Positions 44,978 to 53,900 of a stretch of 64,000 nt of DNA are shown here, piece by piece. The position numbers were made by a program, and so were the translations under genes. The stretch is from Aquimarina mycalae. GTDB taxonomy: Bacteria > Bacteroidota > Bacteroidia > Flavobacteriales > Flavobacteriaceae. The stretch covers positions 372,001 through 436,000 of the forward strand of contig NZ_JARYGY010000003.1 of NCBI RefSeq assembly GCF_029906345.1. Direction: 5' to 3'. The notes under the pieces are model-generated. The model saw only the letters and a list, made by a program, of their open reading frames with translations, was not told the DNA's origin and ran no database searches. How positions within the stretch are numbered: position 1 is the stretch's first letter; each line of letters starts with the position of its first letter.

Positions 44978-47428
44978 TTATAAATGCTCTTCAGAAACAT
45001 CCGTATTCCGTTTCTTATATTCTAAAAACAGTGCTCCCAAAAATAATAATCCAAAGATAATCGAACTGATTAAAGTAATTGTACTACCTGTTTTTACAAC
45101 TTGAGGTTCAAATTTGAATTCTATTCTATGAGTACCAGCAGGAACAAGCATACCTCTTAATGCATAATCCGTTTGCACATACTCAACAGAAGTACCATCT
45201 ATAGATGCTTGCCATCCGTTCTTATAATAAATCTCGGAAAACACAACAAAACCTTCAGAAGAATTGGTAGATTCATACACCAAATGATTAGGTTTATGGT
45301 CAATTAATTTTATAGAAGCTAAGCTATCCACACTAAAAGTGTTTTTAGGTAAAAGTTCTTTAAATTTTGAATTAACTACTGCTTCTTTTTTGTTATCAAT
45401 TTCCTTTAAAGCAAGAATTTCCTCATTAGCAGATGCTACAAAATTTATTTTATCTACAAACCAAGCATTTCCATTAGCATAAGTATTCTGACTGGCATGA
45501 ACACCTTCTTCATCATTGGTAATAAAATACTTAACATTAAACATGTTTAGTATCGCTACATTGCCTTTAGATAAATAGAAATCGTATAAATCCATGACTC
45601 TACCTAACTTAGCAGCATGATAACCACCTAAAGCATTATGAAAATAAGATGCTCTACCAGAATTAAATGGACCTCCTAGTAGATCATAAACTCTAAAATG
45701 TTCTTTATCCTTTAAAATCTGAGTATCTGCGGCAGTGGCAATAAAAGGTTGGTTAAATTGTCTGGATGAAACAAAGTTATCTTTATTTACATATTTGTAA
45801 TCAACCGAGATAAGATCGATTAGAATTAATGTTCCAATCCCAACCAATAAAAGGTTCTCCTTTAATTTCCCTTTTAAGTAAAACCAAATTCCAGATGCAA
45901 TCAAGAGCACAAAAACTAAAGAACGTAGTGTATCTGCACTAAAAATTGCTTTTCTATCTTCTTTTATTGCTCTTAGATAATTGGGTCCTCCTTGATCTAA
46001 TAATAATCTATCCATAGCACCACTAAAATCGAACAATACGGATTTAAACAGTAAGAATATCATCGTAATTCCCCCAACTATAGCTGTACTATATTTTAGG
46101 GCTTTTATCTTTTCTTCTTTACTTACAAAATCATTAAACAGCCTATGAAGTCCAATAATTGCAAGAATTGGAAGACATAGTTCAATAATTACCTGTATAG
46201 ATGATACCGCTCTAAACTTATCATATAAAGGAACATATTCTATAAAAAATTCAGTCAAAAAGCTGAAATTACGCCCCCAGGAAAGCATTAATGTAAGTAC
46301 ACTTCCTCCTACTATCCACCATTTCAGTCTTCCTTTTACAAGAAACAATGCAAACACAAAAAGAAAAATCACAACAGCTCCTATATAAGCAGGAGCACCA
46401 ATAAATGTTTGATCACCCCAATACGTAGGTGCACTTTTTACATAAGACTTAGCTTGAGATGGACTTACACCAAGCGCTAGTAACTCCTGATACATATTAG
46501 AATCATCCCCTACATCTTCTGCCGAGGATCCACCCATAAAACGAGGTATAAAAAGATTAAAACTTTCTAATATACCATAACTATACTCCGTGATATACTC
46601 ATAATCTAATCCTGCACTTTTCTTTTCTGCTCCATTAGATTGTATTGTTAAACCAGAATCACCTCTGGTACTATATTTGGTATACTCTCTTGTTGCTAAT
46701 AAATTAGTAGCATTTAACAATATTGACAGAAAAACCGCAACAGCCATAATACCAATAGACTTAAAAAAATGTGGCAATTCCTTTTTTCTATATGCATCAA
46801 TTAGATAAGACACTCCTAATGCTAAAACTAATAGAAACAGATAATAAGTCATCTGAAAGTGATTAGCAGCAATTTCTAACGCCATCGAAACAGCCAACAA
46901 CATAAAACCCCATACATATTTTCGCTGGAAGGTGAGTATAATTCCACTTAAAACCAAAGGCATATAACCAATAGCATGCGCTTTAGCATTATGCCCTACT
47001 CCCAATATAATTATAAAATATGTAGAAAACCCAAAGGCCAAACTACCCAAAAAAGCTAATCTATAATCAACCTTTAATACTAACAATAAAATATAGAATC
47101 CAACAAAATATAAAAAAAGATAATCAGCTGGTCTAGGTAAAAATCGAATTAATCGATCTATTTTTTTGATATAACTATGTGGATATTGAGCCCCTAATTG
47201 ATATGTAGGCATCCCACCAAATGCGTTATCGGCCCAATAAGGTTCTTCTCCTGTTTGATTTCTGAAATCTGTTTGTTGCCGTGCCATTCCAGTATATTGC
47301 ACTATATCATTCTGTCGCATTTTTTTCCCGCTAAGTACAGGACTGAAATAAGCGAGTGAAGCAATTATAAAACCTAAAACAACCAGTAAATGAGGTAAAA
47401 ATCTTTTTAGAAAAGGCATCATGTACAA
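44978..47428 (-). CDS. YfhO-family multi-pass membrane protein
   Basis: This 816-residue protein has about 12 membrane helices in its first 560 residues, a soluble loop region (about 565-770) and a final C-terminal helix. Its start, FSPVLSGKKMRQNDIVQYTGM, and VGHNAKAHAIGYMPLVLSGI are typical of YfhO, which is thought to transfer sugars from lipid carriers to teichoic acid or other polymers outside the membrane. Here it would glycosylate an envelope component with the neighbouring GT4 and flippase (inference). Confidence 0.88.
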   Translation of the reverse strand: MYMMPFLKRFLPHLLVVLGFIIASLAYFSPVLSGKKMRQNDIVQYTGMARQQTDFRNQTGEEPYWADNAFGGMPTYQLGAQYPHSYIKKIDRLIRFLPRPADYLFLYFVGFYILLLVLKVDYRLAFLGSLAFGFSTYFIIILGVGHNAKAHAIGYMPLVLSGIILTFQRKYVWGFMLLAVSMALEIAANHFQMTYYLFLLVLALGVSYLIDAYRKKELPHFFKSIGIMAVAVFLSILLNATNLLATREYTKYSTRGDSGLTIQSNGAEKKSAGLDYEYITEYSYGILESFNLFIPRFMGGSSAEDVGDDSNMYQELLALGVSPSQAKSYVKSAPTYWGDQTFIGAPAYIGAVVIFLFVFALFLVKGRLKWWIVGGSVLTLMLSWGRNFSFLTEFFIEYVPLYDKFRAVSSIQVIIELCLPILAIIGLHRLFNDFVSKEEKIKALKYSTAIVGGITMIFLLFKSVLFDFSGAMDRLLLDQGGPNYLRAIKEDRKAIFSADTLRSLVFVLLIASGIWFYLKGKLKENLLLVGIGTLILIDLISVDYKYVNKDNFVSSRQFNQPFIATAADTQILKDKEHFRVYDLLGGPFNSGRASYFHNALGGYHAAKLGRVMDLYDFYLSKGNVAILNMFNVKYFITNDEEGVHASQNTYANGNAWFVDKINFVASANEEILALKEIDNKKEAVVNSKFKELLPKNTFSVDSLASIKLIDHKPNHLVYESTNSSEGFVVFSEIYYKNGWQASIDGTSVEYVQTDYALRGMLVPAGTHRIEFKFEPQVVKTGSTITLISSIIFGLLFLGALFLEYKKRNTDVSEEHL

Positions 47429-47453
47429 AACGATTTACGAATGAAGCGCCAAA

Positions 47454-47738
47454 TTAATCAATTTCCTCATAATCGATGTACTCTCCAACATCTTTATTAC
47501 TGGATTTTTGCTTTGGCTTTTTATCTATAGTAGTGTCTCCTACAGGAGAAGATTGAGGCTGTTGGTATTGCTGAAATTGTTGTTGAAATTTTTCTCCAGC
47601 TTTCTTTGTTACATATTTAAGCAATAGAGGACCAAATAAACGCGTTAGTATCTTTAGTCCATAATATATCAACAATAGAATGAGAATTACCTTTAATACC
47701 CCTAATAAAGAAGCTACTTGCATATTATTTTTTTTCAA
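47454..47738 (-). CDS. DUF4834-family small membrane protein
   Basis: This 94-residue protein has one strong N-terminal helix (about 10-36), a Gln-rich stretch (about 52-64) and an acidic C terminus. The order membrane helix, FGPLLLKYVTKKAGEKFQQQ, acidic tail is that of DUF4834. Met6 (at 47723) is an alternative start. It is the first gene of the envelope-glycan operon, 25 bp before yfhO. The promoter must lie in 47739-47800, back to back with the barrel-protein promoter. Confidence 0.75.
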   Translation of the reverse strand: MKKNNMQVASLLGVLKVILILLLIYYGLKILTRLFGPLLLKYVTKKAGEKFQQQFQQYQQPQSSPVGDTTIDKKPKQKSSNKDVGEYIDYEEID

Positions 47739-47798
47739 AAATAAGGAACTCTCTATACAATTACATGACCTCTATCCTAAAAAAATGATAAAATCTGC

Positions 47799-47806
47799 TA
47801 TATTTG
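47799..47806 (+). promoter_or_regulatory. -7 box TATATTTG of the beta-barrel protein gene
   Basis: An exact TAnnTTTG match 17 bp before the ATG at 47824. It makes the two upstream in-frame start codons (47680 and 47785) unlikely. Confidence 0.6.
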
Positions 47807-47823
47807 AACCAAATCTATTGAAT

Positions 47824-49506
47824 ATGAGCCCTAAATCTATGCTACTGTTAGTTAGCCTATTCCTACTAGGCTTAACTGCATCCTCTCAATATACCGAGAA
47901 AATTAATACGAATAGACCTGGTACTTCTCAAGGTGCTTTCTCTGTTGGTAATAATGTACTACAAGTAGAAGGTGGTTTTGGTATTGGGAAAGAAAAACAT
48001 AAACTATTTAAAACTAAAACAAATACATTCAATTTTGACTATACAATTAGGTACGGGCTTCTTATAGAACAATTAGAAATTAATTTAAATGGTAGCTTTA
48101 GAACTGAAGGCGTTAAACAAACCGTAGGTGCCAATGAGGAAAAAATAAGACGAACCGATTTTGAATTTAATACTATAGGAGTAAAATATCTTATTTATGA
48201 TCCTTATAAAAAACCAAAAGAGAATGATTCTATAAATTACGATGAATTAAAAAGCTGGAAAGAACGATATAAATTTAAATGGAAGAATTTAATTCCTGCT
48301 GTTTCTGCATATGCAGGTATGAATTATGTAAATACAGACAATCCTTTTACCTTTCCTACAGATCAAACTATTAGTCCAAAGTTCGTGGTAATGACTCAGA
48401 ATAATTGGTGGACAAGCAATGCAGGTAGTTGGGTATTGGTAACTAATCTTATTGTAGATAAAATAACCACCGATAATCCAGCTTTCGGATGGATTATAAC
48501 CAGTACACATACTCTAAATGATAAATGGGCCATTTTTGGAGAATATCAAGGACAAAAAAGTAATTTTTATAGTGACGACATATTACGACTAGGAGGAGCA
48601 TATCTATTTAATAACGATTTACAGATTGATGCTAATATTGCTACCAATTTTAAGGATACCCCTTCTATCTTCAGAGTTAGTGTTGGTGCATCTTACAGAT
48701 TTGATTGGCATTATAAAGATGAAATTATAGAAAAGCCAGGTTTTGAAAGTGGTATCAAAGGTAAAGAAGACCTCGAAGAAGAAGAGGAAGAAGGTAAAGA
48801 TAAAAATAAGGACGAAAAGGAAGATGGAGATTTCGATGAGTTAGAAGAAATAGAAAATGATAGCTTGAAGTCAGAAAAGACTCCATTTATTAATGACTTT
48901 GAAGATGGAAGCCATAGAGATGCTATGGAACAAGATCTTGATGAGAGAAGAACAGAACAACGTTTAGAACGCGAACGAATTGAAAAAGAAAAGCAGGATA
49001 AAAAAGACGATAAGAAGTTCCAAAAAGAAGAAAGAAGAAGATTGAAACGTGAAGCTAAAGAAGCTAAGCAAGCAGAAAAGGCCAAGATCAAAGCTGAAAA
49101 AGAAAAACAAAAAATGATTCAGGATATCGATGCAGAGTTAGATAAAATGGAACAAGATGAAGGTGTTGATGATGAGCTTCAGAAAATAGATGAAGAGCTA
49201 AAGAAGTTGGAGGAAATGGAAAAAGGTCTTGATGCTGAAAAAACACAAGAAAAAGAAAAGACTGAAGAAGAAAAGAAAGCTAAAGAAGACGAGGATATAG
49301 ATGCTGCATACGATAAGCTTCAGAAAGATCAGGAAAAAGCTAAAAAAGAAGAAGAAAAAAGAAGAAAGAAAGAAGAGAAAAAACGTTTAAAGGAAGAAAA
49401 GAAGAAGAAAAAGGAAGAAGAAAAACGTAAGAAAGCTGAAGAAAAAAAGAAAAAAGAAGAGCAAGAAAAAAATGATGATGATAAAGGCGACGATAATGAA
49501 GATTGA
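47824..49506 (+). CDS. outer-membrane beta-barrel protein with long K/E-rich tail
   Basis: This 560-residue protein has a signal peptide (to about residue 22, ASSQ). A barrel of about 280 residues of the Phenol_MetA_deg class starts with NTNRPGTSQGAFSVGNNVLQVEGG and ends near VSVGASYRFDWHYK. The remaining 260 residues are almost all Lys, Glu, Asp and Arg, a highly charged coiled coil with no Gly or aromatic residues. A tail after the last strand should point into the periplasm. The start at 47824 is chosen from the signal peptide and the -7 box. Function is unknown; the barrel family is often called transporter-like. Confidence 0.85.
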   Translation: MSPKSMLLLVSLFLLGLTASSQYTEKINTNRPGTSQGAFSVGNNVLQVEGGFGIGKEKHKLFKTKTNTFNFDYTIRYGLLIEQLEINLNGSFRTEGVKQTVGANEEKIRRTDFEFNTIGVKYLIYDPYKKPKENDSINYDELKSWKERYKFKWKNLIPAVSAYAGMNYVNTDNPFTFPTDQTISPKFVVMTQNNWWTSNAGSWVLVTNLIVDKITTDNPAFGWIITSTHTLNDKWAIFGEYQGQKSNFYSDDILRLGGAYLFNNDLQIDANIATNFKDTPSIFRVSVGASYRFDWHYKDEIIEKPGFESGIKGKEDLEEEEEEGKDKNKDEKEDGDFDELEEIENDSLKSEKTPFINDFEDGSHRDAMEQDLDERRTEQRLERERIEKEKQDKKDDKKFQKEERRRLKREAKEAKQAEKAKIKAEKEKQKMIQDIDAELDKMEQDEGVDDELQKIDEELKKLEEMEKGLDAEKTQEKEKTEEEKKAKEDEDIDAAYDKLQKDQEKAKKEEEKRRKKEEKKRLKEEKKKKKEEEKRKKAEEKKKKEEQEKNDDDKGDDNED

Positions 49507-49540
49507 CCTTTGTTAGCTTTTTTAAAGTCCAAAAAAATAT

Positions 49541-49570
49541 GAGCCGAGTACAATGTACTCGGCTTTTTTT
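49541..49570 (+). terminator. strong terminator after the beta-barrel gene
   Basis: AGCCGAGTACA pairs perfectly with TGTACTCGGCT around one base and is followed by eight Ts. Confidence 0.9.
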
Positions 49571-49700
49571 GTGTAAATCTCTTTTAAATATTTCTATCAA
49601 TTCTTGCCTTTGAACATAATAATAGTAAATAAAAAAGGCCTTTTTTTATCATTATCTTCATTTTTTAACACTAAAAATACGTAGGTTAAAATAATTCTCT

Positions 49701-49730
49701 TATATTTGGTTAACCAATTTGGTTGACCAA
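49701..49730 (+). promoter_or_regulatory. promoter with double FadR/GntR-type operator
   Basis: The -7 box TATATTTG (49701-49708) overlaps the perfect palindrome TTGGTTAACCAA (49706-49717). One base later comes TTGGTTGACCAA (49719-49730). The centres are 13 bp apart. TGGTnnACCA is the operator type known for FCD-domain GntR regulators, and the regulator gene starts 10 bp later, so negative autoregulation is very likely. Confidence 0.8.
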
Positions 49731-49739
49731 TTTAAAATT

Positions 49740-50444
49740 ATGAGAATTAACCTAAAACCAGACCATTTATCTCCAAAGGATGAAGTAGAAACTGTAATTT
49801 CAAAAATACGAGAATTAATAATTACTCGACAACTTGAACCTGGAGATAAATTACCATCAGAACGAACTTTATCACAAAAATTTGATGCGAGCAGAAGTCA
49901 ATTAAGATTAGCTATACAAAAACTTGAATTTTACGGCTTAGTAAAACGATATCCCAAAAGCGGAACTTTTGTTTCCAAAATCGGAGTAGGTGCACTTAAT
50001 TCGATGATGGCTAATATTTTACACTTACAAATACCTGATTTTAAATCTTTAGTAGAAACTCGATTAATATTAGAAACAAAAGCTGTAAAACTAGCAGCAT
50101 TAAGAAGAACAGACAAACAATTATATCAAATCGAACAAGCACATGAAGCTTACATTAATAAATCTATTAATGGTCAAAATGCCGTGGATGAGGATTTATT
50201 GTTTCATCTTAAAGTAGCAGAAGCGAGCTGTAACAGCGTTATCAATTCTTTAATGCTGGTTATTACTCCCGAAATCATCACCAATTTTGTTGACAACAAA
50301 ATCTGTGATGAAACCAATTTTTCTACGTTGATACAGGAACATCAAAATATTGTAGATGCAATAAAAAATCATGATCCTGATCAAGCAATCAAAAGCTTAA
50401 AAATACATTTCAAAGACTTATATACCTATTGTAATACTAATTAA
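49740..50444 (+). CDS. GntR-family regulator, FadR/FCD class
   Basis: This 234-residue repressor-type protein has an N-terminal winged helix (about 12-75; LEPGDKLPSERTLSQKFDASRSQLRLAIQKLEFYGLVKRYPKSGTFV region). An all-helical FCD effector domain follows (about 90-230, with ETRLILETKAVKLAAL and the metal-site-like His in FHLKVAEASCN). The ATG at 49740 is used because the in-frame TTG at 49719 lies inside the operator. It precedes SusC/SusD, and FCD regulators in marine Flavobacteriia often govern uronate or alginate loci (from memory), so a sugar-acid ligand is a reasonable guess. Confidence 0.92.
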   Translation: MRINLKPDHLSPKDEVETVISKIRELIITRQLEPGDKLPSERTLSQKFDASRSQLRLAIQKLEFYGLVKRYPKSGTFVSKIGVGALNSMMANILHLQIPDFKSLVETRLILETKAVKLAALRRTDKQLYQIEQAHEAYINKSINGQNAVDEDLLFHLKVAEASCNSVINSLMLVITPEIITNFVDNKICDETNFSTLIQEHQNIVDAIKNHDPDQAIKSLKIHFKDLYTYCNTN

Positions 50445-50480
50445 AAAACATGCCTATGTAAATTGATAGTAAAATAAAAA

Positions 50481-50501
50481 AGGACAGGTCAGACCTATCC
50501 T
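50481..50501 (+). terminator. weak terminator after the GntR gene
   Basis: AGGA-C-AGGT pairs with ACCT-A-TCCT around a CAG loop with one mismatch, followed by CTTT. It separates the regulator from the susC leader. The rest of the 293 bp gap holds the susC leader; I see no copy of the TTGGTTRACCAA operator in it. Confidence 0.45.
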
Positions 50502-50737
50502 CTTTAATTATTCGATAATCACTTCAAGTTAGAGGGAGAAGTTAATTAATACGAATAATAGCGCACTATTACCTAAGTAAACATGCAATTGCAAATATAG
50601 CAAATCCGTACATGCTTAAAATTTTTGCTTTTGTTAATGTTTAGTTAAGTAATTGAATTATACACAAGTCAATATAGCTCCGAAAATGGCTATGCACTTA
50701 TGTCTAAAACAAAACTAAACAATGAAACAATTACACA

Positions 50738-53700
50738 ATGAAGCTTAATAAAATTTTAATTATACTAATATTGTTATTCTATCATTTTACTTCATCCGCA
50801 CAGGAAAGTTATGAATTAAATGGTACAGTAACTTCTGCAGAAACGGATACACCAGTTCCTGGAGTAAGTGTTCTTATCAAAGGAACATCTACTGGAGCTG
50901 TTACAGATTTCGACGGTAAATACGCAATACGCGTTACATCAGGAGATGTGCTACAATTTTCTTATATAGGATTTGCTACTCAAACAATCGCAATTTCAGG
51001 ACAAACCACATTAGATGTCATCATGATAGAGGATTCTGAAGCGTTAGATGAAATAGTAGTAGTCGGATATGGAACCCGAAAAAAATCCCACAACACTGGT
51101 GCTATTGCACAAGTAAAAGGAAGTGATGTAGCAGCCATACAAGCAACCCGTGTGGATGAAGCACTAGCTGGTAAATTATCTGGGGTTCTTATTCAAAATC
51201 AAAATCCAGAACCAGGTGCGAACCCAAAAATCCAAATAAGAGCAGCATCTTCTCTTGCTGGTGATTCAGGACCCCTAATTATCGTGGATGGCTATCAAAT
51301 TTCAGGAAACTTAGCTACTGTAAACCCCAATGATATTGAAAGTTTAGAGGTTTTAAAAGATGCAGCTTCTGCAGCTATTTACGGTGCTAATGGTGCGAAT
51401 GGAGTTATTTTGGTAACTACAAAAAAAGGGAAATCAGGCAAGCCGCAATTTAACTATAACGCCTACATTAGTTTTTCTAATAAATATCGTAAGAACATCC
51501 TAAAATCAGGGCCAGAATGGGCTGCAATTTCAAGAGAAGAAATTGCTGCTGGTAATTGGGATTTATCCCAGGTTGACCCAGCTTTTGTAGAGTATCGATT
51601 AAGAGCCTACGAAAACTCACCTGGCGCCATCAGTCCAGAAGATTGGTTGTTTAGAACTGGTACTACTGTTAATCATGATTTTAGTATGGCAGGTGGTTCA
51701 GAAAATGCCAAGTATTTTGCTTCAGTAGGGTATCAAAATGCAGAAGGTGTAGCGATAACCCAAGGTTTTGAAAGATTTAATGCGCGTTTAAACGTTGATA
51801 CCAAATTAGGTGAAAAATTTAAAGCTGGGGTAAGTTTTAATGGTTTTACTTCGAGAAGAGACATCTTGGCTCATGACATGAGAGATTTATTAAGAGCATA
51901 TGGTGTTCATCCTGTGTATCACACAGCCGAATCCATTGCTTTTGTACAATCGTTAGATGCTGAAGCACAAGGGTTAGGATTAGCTGCATTTGATAATGGT
52001 TATAGAGGTGGTGTCGGACCAACAAGCATATATGATTTAACACCTGGAGATAGAGTCGACGATTGGCATTATGGTAGAGCTAATAATGGTATTGGAGGTT
52101 CTGGAGATGCTGGACCTGCTCAAAAATTGGATAATGCAGATGCTTGGCAGAAAACCTATTTTGCTAATATCTCATCATATTTGCAATATGAAATAATTGA
52201 TGGTCTAACCATAAAAGCTGTTTTAGGTGGTGACTATAATAATACTCAAAATTATTATTACCAAGGTCTAGGAGCGGACTCCAGAGCACGTACGGATCAA
52301 ACAGATTTAGATGAAAGCACTAGGAATGCAACCTCTATCCTAAGCACTACAACATTAAATTATAAGAAATTAATCGGTAAACACGATATCGATGCAGTGA
52401 TTGGTTATGAATTTTTAAATAACTACATAAACGCTATTTCTCTTGTAGGTACTAATGTCCCTAATAGTGATATTATTAATTACAACTTATTGGATCCAGA
52501 AGATATCACTACAACTGAAACCGAGATCACCAGAGCAAGAAAGAGTGTTTTTGGTAGAATGCAATATGCTTATGATGATCGTTATTTAGTATCAGCATCT
52601 TTAAGGAGAGATGGGGATTCTCGTTTTGGAGCGAATAAACAATATGGAGTTTTTCCTGCAATGTCTTTAGGTTGGAATATTCATAATGAAGGTTTTTGGA
52701 ATTTAGAAGCTTTTAATCTTCTTAAATTAAGATTTAGTACAGGTTCCTTAGGAACAAGCGCATTTTTAAATGATTTTGATGCACAGAGTCTTTTAAATCC
52801 TATTCCAACCGCTTTTGGTACTGGGTTTGGAATTTCTGGAAACGTAAATAATCCAGATCTAACCTGGCAAACCAATACAGAAACGAACTATGGTATAGAT
52901 TTAGGATTCCTAAATAACCGCTTTAGATTGAGTGTGGATTATTACAACTCAGATATTGAAGATATGTTAATAGGAAGAACGGTGTCTTATACAACCGTTG
53001 GTCAACCTTCAATAATAGTAAATAATGGTGATATGACAAGTTCTGGGTTGGAGTTAGAACTTTCTGCAGGTCTTGTTCAAAGTCAAGCTTTTTCTTGGAA
53101 TATCAGTGCTAACTTATCTACTGTTAACACAGAAATTACAGATTTAGATTCGGTTGATGAACTACCGCAAATACAATATGGTCAAAGCGGTAGAGGTCCC
53201 ATTTTTAGAAATTATGTTGGTGGAGAAATAGGCGAAATGTGGGGCTTAGAAACTATTGGTGAAGTAGAAATGCGATTTTTAGAAGACCCGACAAGACACC
53301 CTAATAACACTTCTGGTGAATCTTATGTAGTTGACCAAAATGGAGATGGGGTTATTAATAGTGATGATTATGTAAAAATAGGGCAAGCCACTCCAGATTT
53401 CTATTGGGGATTAAATAGTACTATGAGCTATAAAGCTTTTGATTTATCTATGCAATTTCAAGGTTCACATGGAGCAGAAGTATATAACATCGACCCGCTT
53501 TACTACGAGTCACAATGGTCTGGTAGGTTAGTAGATTCTTTTGATGTTGATGATGATGGTATTGCTGATCATAATGGAGAGTTTTATATAGGTAACAGAA
53601 GACAAACGGATTCAGGTATTCAAGACGCGTCTTATATAGCTTTAAGAAATTTAACTTTAGGGTATACTCTAGATCAAAAATTAATAACCAAAATAGGTAT

Positions 53701-53890
53701 AAGTTCTGTTAGAATTTATGGTGCAGCAACTAACTTATTATACATTATGGGAGATGATTATACTTCATACAATCCTGAAGGTATTGAAACTGGAAACTCT
53801 GGTTATGCAGGACCAACAACGTATGGTGTACAAGTTGGAGCAAGTCCTATTATAAGAAGTTTTACGTTTGGTGTAAATGTTAATTTTTAA
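50738..53890 (+). CDS. susC: SusC-type TonB-dependent outer-membrane transporter
   Basis: This 1050-residue protein has a signal peptide and a CarboxypepD_reg-like N-terminal domain (about 25-100; GTVTSAETDTPVPGVSVLIKG). The TonB-box-like DEIVVVGYGTRKK, a plug domain and a 22-strand barrel ending in FTFGVNVNF complete it. It imports oligosaccharides with the SusD lipoprotein encoded 10 bp downstream. An acidic DxNxDG-like loop (DQNGDGVINSDDY) may bind calcium. It follows the FCD regulator gene, but no polysaccharide-degrading enzyme is encoded near it. Confidence 0.95.
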   Translation: MKLNKILIILILLFYHFTSSAQESYELNGTVTSAETDTPVPGVSVLIKGTSTGAVTDFDGKYAIRVTSGDVLQFSYIGFATQTIAISGQTTLDVIMIEDSEALDEIVVVGYGTRKKSHNTGAIAQVKGSDVAAIQATRVDEALAGKLSGVLIQNQNPEPGANPKIQIRAASSLAGDSGPLIIVDGYQISGNLATVNPNDIESLEVLKDAASAAIYGANGANGVILVTTKKGKSGKPQFNYNAYISFSNKYRKNILKSGPEWAAISREEIAAGNWDLSQVDPAFVEYRLRAYENSPGAISPEDWLFRTGTTVNHDFSMAGGSENAKYFASVGYQNAEGVAITQGFERFNARLNVDTKLGEKFKAGVSFNGFTSRRDILAHDMRDLLRAYGVHPVYHTAESIAFVQSLDAEAQGLGLAAFDNGYRGGVGPTSIYDLTPGDRVDDWHYGRANNGIGGSGDAGPAQKLDNADAWQKTYFANISSYLQYEIIDGLTIKAVLGGDYNNTQNYYYQGLGADSRARTDQTDLDESTRNATSILSTTTLNYKKLIGKHDIDAVIGYEFLNNYINAISLVGTNVPNSDIINYNLLDPEDITTTETEITRARKSVFGRMQYAYDDRYLVSASLRRDGDSRFGANKQYGVFPAMSLGWNIHNEGFWNLEAFNLLKLRFSTGSLGTSAFLNDFDAQSLLNPIPTAFGTGFGISGNVNNPDLTWQTNTETNYGIDLGFLNNRFRLSVDYYNSDIEDMLIGRTVSYTTVGQPSIIVNNGDMTSSGLELELSAGLVQSQAFSWNISANLSTVNTEITDLDSVDELPQIQYGQSGRGPIFRNYVGGEIGEMWGLETIGEVEMRFLEDPTRHPNNTSGESYVVDQNGDGVINSDDYVKIGQATPDFYWGLNSTMSYKAFDLSMQFQGSHGAEVYNIDPLYYESQWSGRLVDSFDVDDDGIADHNGEFYIGNRRQTDSGIQDASYIALRNLTLGYTLDQKLITKIGISSVRIYGAATNLLYIMGDDYTSYNPEGIETGNSGYAGPTTYGVQVGASPIIRSFTFGVNVNF

Positions 53891-53900
53891 AAAAAGAAAA

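Noticed and set aside
47680..47823. N-terminal extension of the beta-barrel protein
   Set aside because: It would overlap the divergent DUF4834 gene and hide the signal peptide that begins at 47824; a -7 box lies at 47799-47806.
48711..49600. Minus-strand Ser/Phe-rich ORFs opposite the K/E tail
   Set aside because: Low-complexity complements of Lys/Glu codons (ttc, ctt, tct runs); no start signals.
49719..49739. Upstream TTG start for the GntR regulator
   Set aside because: It lies inside the second operator palindrome; the ATG at 49740 is standard for the family.
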